A stretch of DNA of 64,000 nt from Chloroflexota bacterium (GCA_902810745.1 CADDYW010000002.1:111885-175884), one strand, 5' to 3'. Counted from the stretch's first letter, positions 17,366 to 25,990 are shown. Notes: generated by a model not told the origin, from the letters alone. Numbers and translations: made by a program.

Positions 17366-18232
17366 ATGACGCAGTCGTCTGCACCCCTGTCGCATCCATG
17401 GCCCGCGGGCGAGGATCCGGACCGTGTCCGGGACGTGGTGATCCATCGCTACGCCCTTGGTCAGGTGAGCCAGGCAAACGACGAGGTCGCGGCAGAGGAG
17501 CCCCTCGAGATCCAGGTCGACGGTCAGACCCTCGCGGTCATCATGCGTACGCCCGGCCACGACGAGTTCCTCGCTGCGGGTTTCTTGATGAGCGAGGGCA
17601 TTATTCGCGATGCTGATGCTGTCGCCTCCGTCGGCCTGGGCCTGGACCGAGATGGCTTCCCTCAGCCGAACGTCCTCGACGTTCGGCTGCGCCCTGCGAT
17701 CGAGCGCGCGCAGACGCTCCGTCGTCGCGAGTTTTACGTCTCGTCGAGCTGCGGTCTCTGTGGAACGTCGAGCGTCGAGGCGGTGAGGGTTCGCATCGAT
17801 CCCTTGCCCGTTGGGAGTGTCACGTCTCCGGATGTCCTGGTGGGCCTGGAGACAAAGATTCGGGCGTACCAGTCGATCTTCTCGCGGACAGGTGGATTGC
17901 ACGCGGCCGGACTCTTCGACGCCGCGGGCACTTTGATTGTTGCTCACGAGGATGTTGGGCGTCACAACGCCGTGGACAAGGTACTGGGCCAGATGCTTCT
18001 GGAACGACGACTGCCTCTCCGTGATCGGATTCTGATGGTCAGTGGACGAGCGTCATTTGAGCTGGTTCAGAAGGCAGCTATCGCGGGCGTCCCGATCCTC
18101 GCAGCCGTGGGTGCACCTTCGTCCCTCGCGATCGAAATGGCAGCAGCTAGTCATCTGACGCTGATCGGGCTGCTCCGCCAGGGTCGGTTCAACGTGTACA
18201 CCTACCCGGAGCGAATTCGCTTCGACGACTGA
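17366..18232 (+). CDS. fdhD: Formate dehydrogenase accessory sulfurtransferase FdhD
   Basis: 288 residues. FdhD passes sulfur from a cysteine desulfurase to the molybdenum cofactor of formate dehydrogenase. The essential C-G-L-C-G motif is at residues 129-133. E-E-P-L-E-I-Q-V, a G-F-L-M-S-E-G-I-I segment and the late G-R-H-N-A-V-D-K motif are also typical. It follows the NrfD-like gene by 16 bases and belongs to the same transcript. Its presence implies that a formate dehydrogenase catalytic subunit exists elsewhere in the genome, and it favours formate as the substrate of this cluster. Confidence 0.95.
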   Translation: MTQSSAPLSHPWPAGEDPDRVRDVVIHRYALGQVSQANDEVAAEEPLEIQVDGQTLAVIMRTPGHDEFLAAGFLMSEGIIRDADAVASVGLGLDRDGFPQPNVLDVRLRPAIERAQTLRRREFYVSSSCGLCGTSSVEAVRVRIDPLPVGSVTSPDVLVGLETKIRAYQSIFSRTGGLHAAGLFDAAGTLIVAHEDVGRHNAVDKVLGQMLLERRLPLRDRILMVSGRASFELVQKAAIAGVPILAAVGAPSSLAIEMAAASHLTLIGLLRQGRFNVYTYPERIRFDD

Positions 18233-18240
18233 TTCCTTGG

Positions 18241-18270
18241 TTGCCTGCGCTGGCGGCGCGGGTGTACAAT
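18241..18270 (+). promoter_or_regulatory. Promoter of the sugar kinase-dnaX-ebfC operon
   Basis: TTGCCT (18241-18246), 18-bp spacer, TACAAT (18265-18270). The predicted leader to the GTG start is about 125 nt. Confidence 0.45.
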
Positions 18271-18402
18271 TGGCGTCAACGCTTGGTCGCGGTTCGCAGA
18301 GTCGGTGCGTGACGACAGACGTTGCGAAGGTTTGTCTGGAGGCACGCTGGACCTGCACGATCAGTGGAGGCGCGCCGGCTGTTCGTAAGCAAGGATCGTG
18401 AC

Positions 18403-19374
18403 GTGGACCAGGATTTGGCGGCGGTTGTGGTGGTGGGATCGGTCAACGTGGACATGATCGTCCGTTCGGAGCGATTGCCTCGCCCGGGCGAAACGGTCGT
18501 CGGGGGCGAGTTCGTCGAAGCAGGGGGAGGAAAGGGTGCGAACCAGGCACTGGCTGCTCATCGGCTGGGAGCCGATGTCCGGTTCATCGCACGTGTTGGA
18601 CGAGATGGCCCCGGGGAAACATCGCTTCGTCGCTTCCGCGACGAAGGGCTCCGAACGACCTGGATCTCCACCGATCCTTCCGCCCCGACGGGCGTCGCGC
18701 TCATTCTGGTTGATGCACGCGGCCAGAACCTGATCAGCGTTGCGTCCGGGGCAAACCTCCGTCTCTCTCCCGGCGACGTACACAGATCGCGCGCTGCTTT
18801 CGACAGTGCCCGCGCTCTACTCGTTCAGCTCGAGATTCCGCTCGAAACGGTAGAGGCGGCGGTCGAGATGGCCCGAGCTCTCGGCGTGACGACGCTCGTG
18901 AATCCTGCCCCCGCCCGAGCCGTTCCCGATTCACTCCTGCACATGGTGGATTGGCTGACCCCAAATGAGGTCGAGGCCGCCGCGCTGACCGGAGTGAACG
19001 TCGTCGACCTGCCCAGCGCATCACGTGCCGCTATGGGGCTTCTCGACCGTGGCGTCTCAAACGTCGTGGTCACGCTGGGAAGCCGCGGAGCAGTGTGGGC
19101 GACGAGCACGGGCATCGTCGAGATCCCGTCCTTACCCGTCGAGGCAGTAGACAGCACGGCCGCGGGAGATGCGTTCAGCGCGGCCCTGGCAGTCGCCCTG
19201 GCGCGAGGAGAGTCACCTCGACGGGCGCTGCGGTATGCAAGTGCTGCGGGCGCACTGGCGACGACCCGCCTGGGAGCGCAGCCATCGCTTCCATCCCGGG
19301 CTGAGGTTGAGAAGCTGCTCGCGACGATCGACGATCCGCGATACTCCGGTCCAGCCGATTCACTACGAGGATAA
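18403..19374 (+). CDS. rbsK: PfkB-family sugar kinase, ribokinase-like
   Basis: 323 residues. Ribokinase signatures: V-G-S-V-N-V-D near the start, G-G-G-K-G-A-N-Q-A-L-A near residue 50, N-P-A-P-A-R (residues typical of ribokinase) and the catalytic loop D-S-T-A-A-G-D-A-F. The usual anion-hole G-A-G-D is A-A-G-D here; the catalytic Asp is kept. GTG 18403 is preferred to the longer frame because AAGGA lies seven bases ahead. The likely reaction is ATP-dependent phosphorylation of ribose or a related furanose. dnaX starts one base after its stop, an unexpected functional pairing but clearly one operon. Confidence 0.82.
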   Translation: MDQDLAAVVVVGSVNVDMIVRSERLPRPGETVVGGEFVEAGGGKGANQALAAHRLGADVRFIARVGRDGPGETSLRRFRDEGLRTTWISTDPSAPTGVALILVDARGQNLISVASGANLRLSPGDVHRSRAAFDSARALLVQLEIPLETVEAAVEMARALGVTTLVNPAPARAVPDSLLHMVDWLTPNEVEAAALTGVNVVDLPSASRAAMGLLDRGVSNVVVTLGSRGAVWATSTGIVEIPSLPVEAVDSTAAGDAFSAALAVALARGESPRRALRYASAAGALATTRLGAQPSLPSRAEVEKLLATIDDPRYSGPADSLRG

Positions 19375-19375
19375 C

Positions 19376-21085
19376 GTGGCATCGCAGGCACTCTATCGAA
19401 AATGGCGCTCACAGCGTTTCGCGGACCTGATCGGCCAGGAGCCGGTTGCGCGGACGCTCCGTAACGCGGCGCGAACGAATCGTATCGCCCACGCGTATCT
19501 CTTCTGTGGCCCGCGAGGCGTTGGGAAGACGTCGGCAGCGCGCATACTTGCCAAGGCGGTGAACTGCCTGGACGCTGTCGACGGCGAGCCGTGCGCAGTG
19601 TGCGAGATGTGCCGCGCGATCCAGGATGGGACCGCGATCGACGTCATGGAGATTGACGCGGCATCGAATCGGGGCATCGACGAGATCCGGGGTATCCGCG
19701 AGAAGGTCGGGCTCGCGCCGGCCTCGGCTCGATACAAGTTCTACATCCTCGACGAAGCCCATATGCTGACCGTCGATGCCTTTAACGCGCTGCTGAAGAC
19801 ACTGGAGGAGCCCCCAGCGAATACCGTCTTCGTCCTCGTGACTACCGAGGCTCAGCGGCTCCCGGAGACAGTGCTCTCGCGGTGCCAGCGACTCGACTTC
19901 CGCCGAATCAGTGTTCCTGATGCCATCTCACGCCTCGCGTACGTTTGTCAGCAGGAAGGGATCACGCCCGAAGCGGGCGTTCTGGAGCTACTGGCACGGA
20001 CCGCTGCTGGAAGCCTGCGTGACGCCGAGGTGATGCTCGACCAGATTGTTGCGTATGCCGGGCCACAACCAACGTTAGCTGCCGCCCGTTCAGTGCTTGG
20101 CGCTGCCGGACCAGACGCGGCGCGCGACCTGCTGGTGAAGATCACCGACGACCGCGTGGCTGATGCGATTCGTACCGTCAATGATCTTGTCGATCAAGGC
20201 GTCGATCCACGCCAGGTCTCGCTCGAGGTGGTGGGCTGCCTGCGCAATATCCTTCTCCTCCGAACGTCCGAGACCCTTGTCGATCTCATCGACGAGGGAC
20301 AAGAAGCCATATCCGAGCTGCGCCAGATTGCACAGAAGCTTGCCCCGCGCCAGCTTGTCGAGTTGATCCGGATCTTCACTCCCGTTCCGTCGTCGCGGAC
20401 TGGCCTCCGCCCGCAGCTACCTCTGGAGATGAGCATTGTCGAGGCAGCGCGAGCTCTGCGTGATGTGTCGCAGGCTCCGGGAGCGCCGACGGTGTCGGCT
20501 GCACCCGTGGGAGTGGCCGATCGTCCGGAGATCATAGCGCCACAGGCGCCCGGCGAGGTGCCGGCTCCGGCACGAGGATCCCCGAGGTCGGGAACTGGTT
20601 CGAGTCGTCCGTCGGCGGCGCCGAGCCGTTCCGATTCCGAGGCCGCCACCTCCCCGGCTCCGACGGTTACAGCTCGTGCCGCTGCGCAACAGCAGGCCTC
20701 CGCCAGTCCTGGTATACTTTGGGGCGACGTTGCCCGACGGTGGACCGAGGTACTTGACGTGTGCGGCGCGATGAGTCGCTCGGTACAGGCTCTGCTCAGT
20801 GCTGGGCGACCGATCGGAGCCGATGGGGACGCCGTCGTGCTCGGGTTCAAGTACCCGTTTCATCGGGAGCGGATCGAGGATCAGAAGAATCGAGCTATTG
20901 TCGAGGAAGCCATCGCGCGTGTCTGTGGCACCCGCGTTCGCATTCGGTGCTCGCTGATAAATCCCGAGGCACTTCCTCCGAGCGATTCGACCCAGGCAGC
21001 GCTCGATGATCCGCTCGTCCGTGCTGCCGTATCCATGGGCGCACGCGTTCGCCGAGTGAAGGAAGACAATCTGGAGGAGAAGTAA
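19376..21085 (+). CDS. dnaX: DNA polymerase III subunit gamma/tau
   Basis: The clamp-loader ATPase that organises the replicative polymerase. 569 residues from GTG 19376, five bases after GAGG. The AAA+ core is clear: Y-R-K-W-R-S-Q-R-F at the N-terminus, Walker A G-P-R-G-V-G-K-T (45-52), zinc cysteines C64, C73, C76 and C79, D-E-A-H (Walker B) and the SRC motif L-S-R-C-Q-R near residue 170. Domain III follows to about 370, then a Pro/Ala/Ser-rich linker and a short C-terminal domain. I saw no obvious slippery A-run for a gamma/tau frameshift. The stop overlaps the ebfC start (TAATG). Confidence 0.95.
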   Translation: MASQALYRKWRSQRFADLIGQEPVARTLRNAARTNRIAHAYLFCGPRGVGKTSAARILAKAVNCLDAVDGEPCAVCEMCRAIQDGTAIDVMEIDAASNRGIDEIRGIREKVGLAPASARYKFYILDEAHMLTVDAFNALLKTLEEPPANTVFVLVTTEAQRLPETVLSRCQRLDFRRISVPDAISRLAYVCQQEGITPEAGVLELLARTAAGSLRDAEVMLDQIVAYAGPQPTLAAARSVLGAAGPDAARDLLVKITDDRVADAIRTVNDLVDQGVDPRQVSLEVVGCLRNILLLRTSETLVDLIDEGQEAISELRQIAQKLAPRQLVELIRIFTPVPSSRTGLRPQLPLEMSIVEAARALRDVSQAPGAPTVSAAPVGVADRPEIIAPQAPGEVPAPARGSPRSGTGSSRPSAAPSRSDSEAATSPAPTVTARAAAQQQASASPGILWGDVARRWTEVLDVCGAMSRSVQALLSAGRPIGADGDAVVLGFKYPFHRERIEDQKNRAIVEEAIARVCGTRVRIRCSLINPEALPPSDSTQAALDDPLVRAAVSMGARVRRVKEDNLEEK

Positions 21086-21396
21086 TGCGACCCAACTGGG
21101 ACATGATGAAGCAGCTCGAGAAGGCTCAGAAGCAGCTTGCCAAGGTTCAGGAGGAGCTAGGAAACGAAACGGTCGAGGCAAGCGCGGGCGGTGGCGTGGT
21201 CACTGTGGTCATGACCGGTCACCAAAAAGTCGTCTCGGTGAAGATCGCTCCGGAAGCCGTCGACCCCAATGACGTCGGAATGCTGGAGGACCTGATCACC
21301 GCGGCGGTCAACGAGGCGGTTCAGAAATCCCAGGAGCTGGTGACGAAGCGCATGGGGCAGGTGACCGGCGGTCTGAAGATTCCAGGCCTCATGTAG
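21085..21396 (+). CDS. ebfC: YbaB/EbfC nucleoid-associated protein
   Basis: 103 residues. An N-terminal Lys/Gln-rich helix (M-M-K-Q-L-E-K-A-Q-K-Q) and then the conserved beta strands G-G-G-V-V-T-V-V-M-T-G and V-V-S-V-K-I match the YbaB family, which binds DNA as a dimer. The dnaX-ebfC order is widely conserved; recR, often third, does not follow here. The gene ends before a convergent DedA gene. Confidence 0.95.
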   Translation: MRPNWDMMKQLEKAQKQLAKVQEELGNETVEASAGGGVVTVVMTGHQKVVSVKIAPEAVDPNDVGMLEDLITAAVNEAVQKSQELVTKRMGQVTGGLKIPGLM

Positions 21397-21456
21397 AGCA
21401 GCCTGATTCTCCCCTTGTGATGGGTGATGAGGGAGGCGACCGGTGGCATTTCCTCG

Positions 21457-22116
21457 TCACTCATCCTTCCCACTGAAGGGTTCTGGCGTTTTACTCACCG
21501 CCGTGACCGCACCGGCAACGTGTCGGTAGATGTAGTAGGCGAGCGCCACGATAATCACAGCGATGACCACGACGTCGAACTTCTGCAGAACTGTCCGCAC
21601 CGTCTCCCAGTTGTCGCCGAGGGATTTTCCGGCGTAGACGAGCGCGAAGGACCAGGGCAGCGATCCCAGCGCGGTGTACAGGATGAACAGGCCGAAAGGC
21701 ATCCGTGCGATTCCGGCTGGTAATGAGATGAACGTCCGAACGACGGGCAGCAGACGCGAGAAGAAGATGGCGCTCTGACCGTAGCGCGCAAACCAGCGAT
21801 CGGCAATCTCGAGGTCGTGCGGCGAGATCAGTACGTAGCGACCGTAGCGATCGAGAAGCGGGCGGCCGCCGAGAGCGCCCACCCAGTACGCGATGGCCGA
21901 CCCGAGCACGCAACCAACAGTTCCCGCCAGGGTAGCACCCCAGAGAGTGAAGATCTCTCGCGACACCATCCAACCGGCCATTGGCAGGATAATCTCGCTC
22001 GGGAGCGGAATGCAGGCGCTCTCGATGGCCATCGCGACGACGACGCCCGGGTAGCCCACAGTGCTGTACAGCTGCTCGAAGAACGCAATCAGGACAGTCT
22101 CAATCGATCCTAGCAA
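21457..22116 (-). CDS. DedA-family membrane protein
   Basis: 219 residues with five or six hydrophobic segments. Typical DedA/VTT features are E-S-A-C-I-P-L-P-S-E near residue 33, G-x-A-I-A-Y-W-V-G, and F-x-x-R-L-L-P-V-V-R-T-F-I-S-L-P-A-G near residue 125. The family flips or transports lipids such as undecaprenyl phosphate and phosphatidylethanolamine. The start is TTG 22116 with AGGA seven bases ahead. It is the last gene of a three-gene operon after the deacetylase and rph, with nine bases between the rph stop and this start. Confidence 0.88.
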   Translation of the reverse strand: MLGSIETVLIAFFEQLYSTVGYPGVVVAMAIESACIPLPSEIILPMAGWMVSREIFTLWGATLAGTVGCVLGSAIAYWVGALGGRPLLDRYGRYVLISPHDLEIADRWFARYGQSAIFFSRLLPVVRTFISLPAGIARMPFGLFILYTALGSLPWSFALVYAGKSLGDNWETVRTVLQKFDVVVIAVIIVALAYYIYRHVAGAVTAVSKTPEPFSGKDE

Positions 22117-22125
22117 CGTTTCATC

Positions 22126-22875
22126 CTATGTTGTGAGTTCGTCCAGAACGCCGGGTGCGACTTCGGCCAGGCAGGCCCGCTGAGCAGCCAGCATCTCGGC
22201 GACGCCGAATCGGACGAGCCGACGAATCTCCTCGACGTAATCATCGCCGGGCAGGCCGTGCTCCGCAGATAGCTGGAACTCGACAGTCTCCCAGCGGTGG
22301 GTATAGACGGCGTTGCAGTCGACGTCGGCGATCGAGTCCTCGGCGTAAGCGAGATCCAGCATGGGGATGCCACCGACAATCCCCGCGCTGATCGCCGCGA
22401 CCTGTCGCCGCAGTGGCATCTCCGAGATCATGCCACCGGCCCGCAAGCGCTGGCACGCCAGCACCAGCGCGACGAATCCACCGGTGATCGCCGCGGTTCG
22501 AGTTCCTCCGTCGGCCGTCAGGACGTCGCAGTCGACAATAAGCGTACGCTCGCCGAGCAACGTCCGATCGATCGCCGCTCGCAGCGAGCGTCCGATCAGG
22601 CGCTGGATCTCGGTGCTTCGACCGTCGACCCGGCCGCCGCTATCGCGCGGGGTGCGGGTCTGGGTTGCGCGCGGGAGCATACGGTACTCGGCGGTCACCC
22701 AGCCCACGCCCTGCCCACGGAGGAACGGCGGCACGCTCTCGTCGAGCGAAACCGCGCAGACGACTCGTGTATTGCCGAGCTCGATCAGGACAGAGCCTTC
22801 CGCGTAGGGCAGGAAGCCGGGGACGAAGCGAACCGCGCGGACCTGATCCGCCGTGCGATGATCCTGTCGGTTCAT
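22126..22875 (-). CDS. rph: Ribonuclease PH
   Basis: 249 residues. A phosphorolytic 3'-5' exoribonuclease that trims tRNA 3' ends. Visible markers: G-S-V-L-I-E-L-G-N-T-R-V-V-C-A-V, R-x-x-R-D-S-G-G-R-V-D-G-R-S-x-E-I-Q-R-L-I-G-R-S, V-D-C-D-V-L-T-A-D-G-G-T-R-T-A-A-I-T-G, and D-L-A-Y-A-E-D. The start overlaps the preceding deacetylase gene by ATGA. DedA follows directly. Confidence 0.95.
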   Translation of the reverse strand: MNRQDHRTADQVRAVRFVPGFLPYAEGSVLIELGNTRVVCAVSLDESVPPFLRGQGVGWVTAEYRMLPRATQTRTPRDSGGRVDGRSTEIQRLIGRSLRAAIDRTLLGERTLIVDCDVLTADGGTRTAAITGGFVALVLACQRLRAGGMISEMPLRRQVAAISAGIVGGIPMLDLAYAEDSIADVDCNAVYTHRWETVEFQLSAEHGLPGDDYVEEIRRLVRFGVAEMLAAQRACLAEVAPGVLDELTT

Positions 22876-24092
22876 CGGAGCTGAAAGACCTCGTAGTCAG
22901 GACTAAAAGATGCAAGCTGTCTCTCGCCTGGTCTCTTCTTGTGTTTATCTGCGAGGATCGCCGGAAACGTGAGTCGATCCGGATCGCCATCGCTCACGTA
23001 CCGACGACCGGGCACCCTGGCCAGGGTGGTCAGCCAGAGGTCCAGCTGATCTGACGTCGCCTGAATCCTCGGCAGCGCGAGAGGGTTGAAGTCCACGCGA
23101 TCTGGCGACGGAGCCGGCTGCGCGCCCACGAGGACGATAGCCCGATTGGAATACGTGACCCCGTGCCAGGTTCCGCGGATGGCGAGCTCGCGGTGGGCCG
23201 GCCACGCCCCCTCCGGTAGCGCGAAAAGGTCCACGTCGTAGCCGGGAACCATGCTCGTGATCACCTGAGCTGCCTGGCCAATCTGGCGCCGGACCTCCTC
23301 ATCGCCGACTGTGCTGAGATTCTGATGCCAGTAGGTATGATTCCCGATGTCCATGCCGTGCGCGACCAGGTACTGGAGCTTCTGCGCCTGATACTCATTC
23401 TGCCCGAATAGGTTGTGCGGCGGATCCGCTGCTGGTAGCACGAAGAACGTCGCGTGTCGACCAAAATCGGGATGCTCGTGATAGAAGGCCTCTAGAACGC
23501 CGACTGCCGAATGTGGATCCGGCACTAGTGTACCGTCCTGATCGATAAAGGTAAACTGACCCGGGCTGCTGTCATCGAACGTCAGGACCACCGGGCTGAA
23601 ACCAGCGGGGACGTCGATCCGGTCGTCAATCACGTCCTGCAGCCGCACGGTACGGTATCGCAGTGCATAGAGACGCTCCAGGTCGCCCCGGAAGTTCTCC
23701 CAGCTACGCGACCAGCGATCCTCCTGGTTCGTGATCAGGTGGTACTCCAAAATGGGGATCTCCCCGAGTTCGTTGGGCTGAATACGGGCAAACTCGCTTG
23801 CGGTTGGCGTGTGGCCAGTGGTTGGAACCGGTACCGGCGCCTGAGTGGGGACAACGCGAGTCGGGACGGCCGTGGCGGTGGGTGCGACGGTCGTCGGCGT
23901 GGGCCGAGGCGTCGACGGCAGAGACGAAGGCGTCGCAGAGACCGAACGATCGATCGCGGGCGAAGGCGAGATCAGCGCTGAGACCGGTTCTCCCGCTGTA
24001 CAAGCGCCGAGAGACATGGAGAGAGCGAGTAACGACACGATGCCGATGCCGCGGCGGATCCGTACCCACGCGGTGTGAACCCCATACCCCAT
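22872..24092 (-). CDS. Polysaccharide-deacetylase-family lipoprotein
   Basis: 406 residues from ATG 24092. The signal peptide ends in L-G-A-C (lipobox), followed by a Ser/Pro/Thr linker to about residue 105. The catalytic domain starts at I-P-I-L-E-Y-H. It carries the NodB-like metal motif L-T-F-D-D-S-S and the second motif H-T-Y-W-H (HxxxH), so zinc-dependent N-deacetylation of a surface polysaccharide or peptidoglycan sugar is likely. The normal T-F-D-D-G has Ser in place of Gly. The longer frame to 24305 is not conserved. The stop overlaps rph by 4 bp. The 24093-24380 stretch upstream holds no gene I can support. Confidence 0.88.
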   Translation of the reverse strand: MGYGVHTAWVRIRRGIGIVSLLALSMSLGACTAGEPVSALISPSPAIDRSVSATPSSLPSTPRPTPTTVAPTATAVPTRVVPTQAPVPVPTTGHTPTASEFARIQPNELGEIPILEYHLITNQEDRWSRSWENFRGDLERLYALRYRTVRLQDVIDDRIDVPAGFSPVVLTFDDSSPGQFTFIDQDGTLVPDPHSAVGVLEAFYHEHPDFGRHATFFVLPAADPPHNLFGQNEYQAQKLQYLVAHGMDIGNHTYWHQNLSTVGDEEVRRQIGQAAQVITSMVPGYDVDLFALPEGAWPAHRELAIRGTWHGVTYSNRAIVLVGAQPAPSPDRVDFNPLALPRIQATSDQLDLWLTTLARVPGRRYVSDGDPDRLTFPAILADKHKKRPGERQLASFSPDYEVFQLR

Positions 24093-24380
24093 AAATGGAC
24101 AGATGTTCCCCCTCGTACGTGCAGCATTCTTGCCAGGCGTCAGGCCAGCCAGGGTGCCAGGTGTTCGTGGAATGAGGACAACCGAGGACCGTACTGCGCT
24201 CGGTCCGACGACGTCGTGATCGAAGAGTACTCCGGTGAAGCCAGCCGTGTCGACTGCGATGTTCGTGCTAGCCGAACTCGGTGACGACGCACCAGCAGCC
24301 CTCACCTTCCAGACCTTCGGATCGAGGCGGATGGGTGAGCGGTGGCCGACGAGTGGTGCCGTCGCGAGTGGCCGACGAAC

Positions 24381-24427
24381 ATCCTAACGCAGATGCCCCC
24401 GGCACAACAGGCCGGGGGCATTAGGAT
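24381..24427 (-). terminator. Nested hairpin downstream of trxB
   Basis: An 11-bp GC-rich stem (ATGCCCCCGGC/GCCGGGGGCAT) with a 7-base loop, flanked by a second pair of arms ATCCTAA/TTAGGAT with a bulge on one side. It lies 40 bases after the trxB stop codon. There is no long U-tract, so it may act as a weak or bidirectional terminator or as an mRNA-stabilising hairpin. Confidence 0.55.
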
Positions 24428-24464
24428 TCGGTGTGAATCTGGGTTCGAGGACGAACGGTTCCGG

Positions 24465-25385
24465 TCAGGCGACGCCTTCGAGGAAGACCTCCGCGTCCAT
24501 CGCGGCTCGACATCCTGCCCCGGCGGCGGTGATCGCCTGACGGTAGTGATAATCCTCGACGTCGCCCGCGACGAACACTCCCTCGACGTTGGTACGTGAC
24601 CCGTCGTAGATCTTGACGTACCCTCTCTCGTCGAGCTCTAGCTGTCCACGGAAGATTTCCGTATTCGGGTTGTACCCGATGGCCACGAACAGCCCCTGAA
24701 CCGGAATCTCGGAGCGCTCTTTCGTCTTGAGATTCTCGGTTACAACGCCTTCGACGTGGTCAGCTCCGAGCACGTCGCGAACGACCGAGTCCCAGACGAA
24801 GCGAATCTTCGGGTGCTGTAACGCGCGATCCTGCATGATCTTGCTGGCGCGCAGCTCGTGCCGACGATGGATCACGGTCACCGACGTGGCGAATTTGGTC
24901 AGGAAGAGAGCTTCCTCCATCGCGGTGTCGCCGCCGCCGACCACCGCTACATCCTTTCCCCGAAAGAAGAAACCATCACAGGTCGCGCAGCTCGACACGC
25001 CGCGCCCCATGAGCCGCGCTTCGGACGGCAAGCCCAGCCAGCGTGCCGACGCGCCGGTCGCGACGATCACGGCTCGAGCCTCGTGTCGTGCTCCCTCGGT
25101 CATCACCGCCAGCGGGGCACCTCGAAAGTCGACCGCGGTCGCGTCCTCGTCGACAAACTCGGCTCCAAATCGCTCCGCCTGCCGTCGCATCCGATCCATC
25201 AGCTCGGGACCCATGATCCCCTCGGGAAAACCTGGAAAGTTCTCGACCTCCGAGGTGAGCATGAGCTGTCCGCCGGCCTGGCGGCCAGCGATGACCAGGG
25301 GCTGTAGATCCGCGCGCGCAGCATAGATCGCCGCGGTGAGCCCGGCTGGCCCAGATCCCAGAATCACGACATTTCGTACCGTCAT
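24465..25385 (-). CDS. trxB: Thioredoxin reductase
   Basis: 306 residues. An FAD/NADPH enzyme that reduces thioredoxin. The FAD fingerprint is G-S-G-P-A-G near the N-terminus, the redox disulfide C-A-T-C is at residues 133-136, the NADPH loop is V-V-G-G-G-D-T-A-M-E, and the C-terminal FAD motif V-F-V-A-G-D-V is present. A promoter (TTGCCG-17-TATGAT) lies about 65 bases upstream. A nested hairpin follows the gene, so it is probably monocistronic. Confidence 0.95.
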   Translation of the reverse strand: MTVRNVVILGSGPAGLTAAIYAARADLQPLVIAGRQAGGQLMLTSEVENFPGFPEGIMGPELMDRMRRQAERFGAEFVDEDATAVDFRGAPLAVMTEGARHEARAVIVATGASARWLGLPSEARLMGRGVSSCATCDGFFFRGKDVAVVGGGDTAMEEALFLTKFATSVTVIHRRHELRASKIMQDRALQHPKIRFVWDSVVRDVLGADHVEGVVTENLKTKERSEIPVQGLFVAIGYNPNTEIFRGQLELDERGYVKIYDGSRTNVEGVFVAGDVEDYHYRQAITAAGAGCRAAMDAEVFLEGVA

Positions 25386-25449
25386 CGCAGCTTTGTCCTT
25401 GTTCTAGCGAAGTCCCGCAATCGTCTCAATCTGCTTCGCCTCCAGGGAC

Positions 25450-25478
25450 ATCATATCTGCCAAGCTCCACGACGGCAA
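25450..25478 (-). promoter_or_regulatory. Promoter of trxB
   Basis: Minus-strand TTGCCG (25478-25473), 17-bp spacer, TATGAT (25455-25450). Confidence 0.45.
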
Positions 25479-25523
25479 GGGCATTCGGCCAGCCACCTTG
25501 ACGCCACCACGCTCTTCGACCGG

Positions 25524-25709
25524 TCAGTCGCTGTTGATGTCCAGTGGAGCTGCAATCCTGGACCAGGTTCCAGTTCGAAACTGCAGGGCCATCTCCTCGG
25601 TCACCGTGAGCGTGTGTCCGCATTGCAGGCAGGTGATGTAGCGGTCGCGGTGATCCCGCTCGATGAACAGGTCTCCTCGGCATCGCGGACACGACTTCAA
25701 GTAGACCAT
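25524..25709 (-). CDS. Small zinc-ribbon protein, function unknown
   Basis: 61 residues. C-P-R-C near residue 7 and C-L-Q-C-G near residue 27 form a single zinc ribbon separated by a charged stretch (F-I-E-R-D-H-R-D-R-Y). GAGGGATGAAAGA precedes the ATG. It overlaps the end of the preceding 97-codon gene by 13 bp in another frame, so the two are probably co-translated. Function unknown; small ribbons of this type often act as nucleic-acid or transcription-factor accessories. Confidence 0.7.
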   Translation of the reverse strand: MVYLKSCPRCRGDLFIERDHRDRYITCLQCGHTLTVTEEMALQFRTGTWSRIAAPLDINSD

Positions 25710-25990
25710 TCTTTCATCCCTCCACGTCGGGTCAAGGGCCGCGCGAAGAGCCCGGCTCCGGTTCGGGCTTCGTTCAGCAGTCGGCGTGCCTCGGAGGTGT
25801 CGTCAAGTGCCTGGCAATCGCAGAATGTCGAGTAGATAACCCAATCGAGGAGGCGGCGGTCTCCGTCAGAAAGGAGGCCGCCCGCAAAGAAGCGAAGCAG
25901 GAGAGCGCGACGCAGACGTCTCAGAAACATCTCACTCAGGTGCTGGCGATCGGTCGAAGACAGCAGGGCCATATCTCCGGGGCCGTTCAT
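25697..25990 (-). CDS. Small hypothetical protein upstream of the zinc ribbon
   Basis: 97 residues. The ATG at 25990 has GGAG six bases upstream, a convincing ribosome site. Predicted mostly helical, Arg/Leu-rich (L-R-R-L-R-R-A-L-L-L-R), with F-C-D-C near the middle. No family recognised. It shares a 13-bp overlap with the zinc-ribbon gene. The upstream stretch 25991-26392 has no other gene, only the promoter of the divergent ABC operon. Confidence 0.6.
   Translation of the reverse strand: MNGPGDMALLSSTDRQHLSEMFLRRLRRALLLRFFAGGLLSDGDRRLLDWVIYSTFCDCQALDDTSEARRLLNEARTGAGLFARPLTRRGGMKEWST

Noticed and set aside
19376..21085. Programmed gamma/tau frameshift in dnaX
   Set aside because: No A-rich slippery run followed by a hairpin was found in the expected region.
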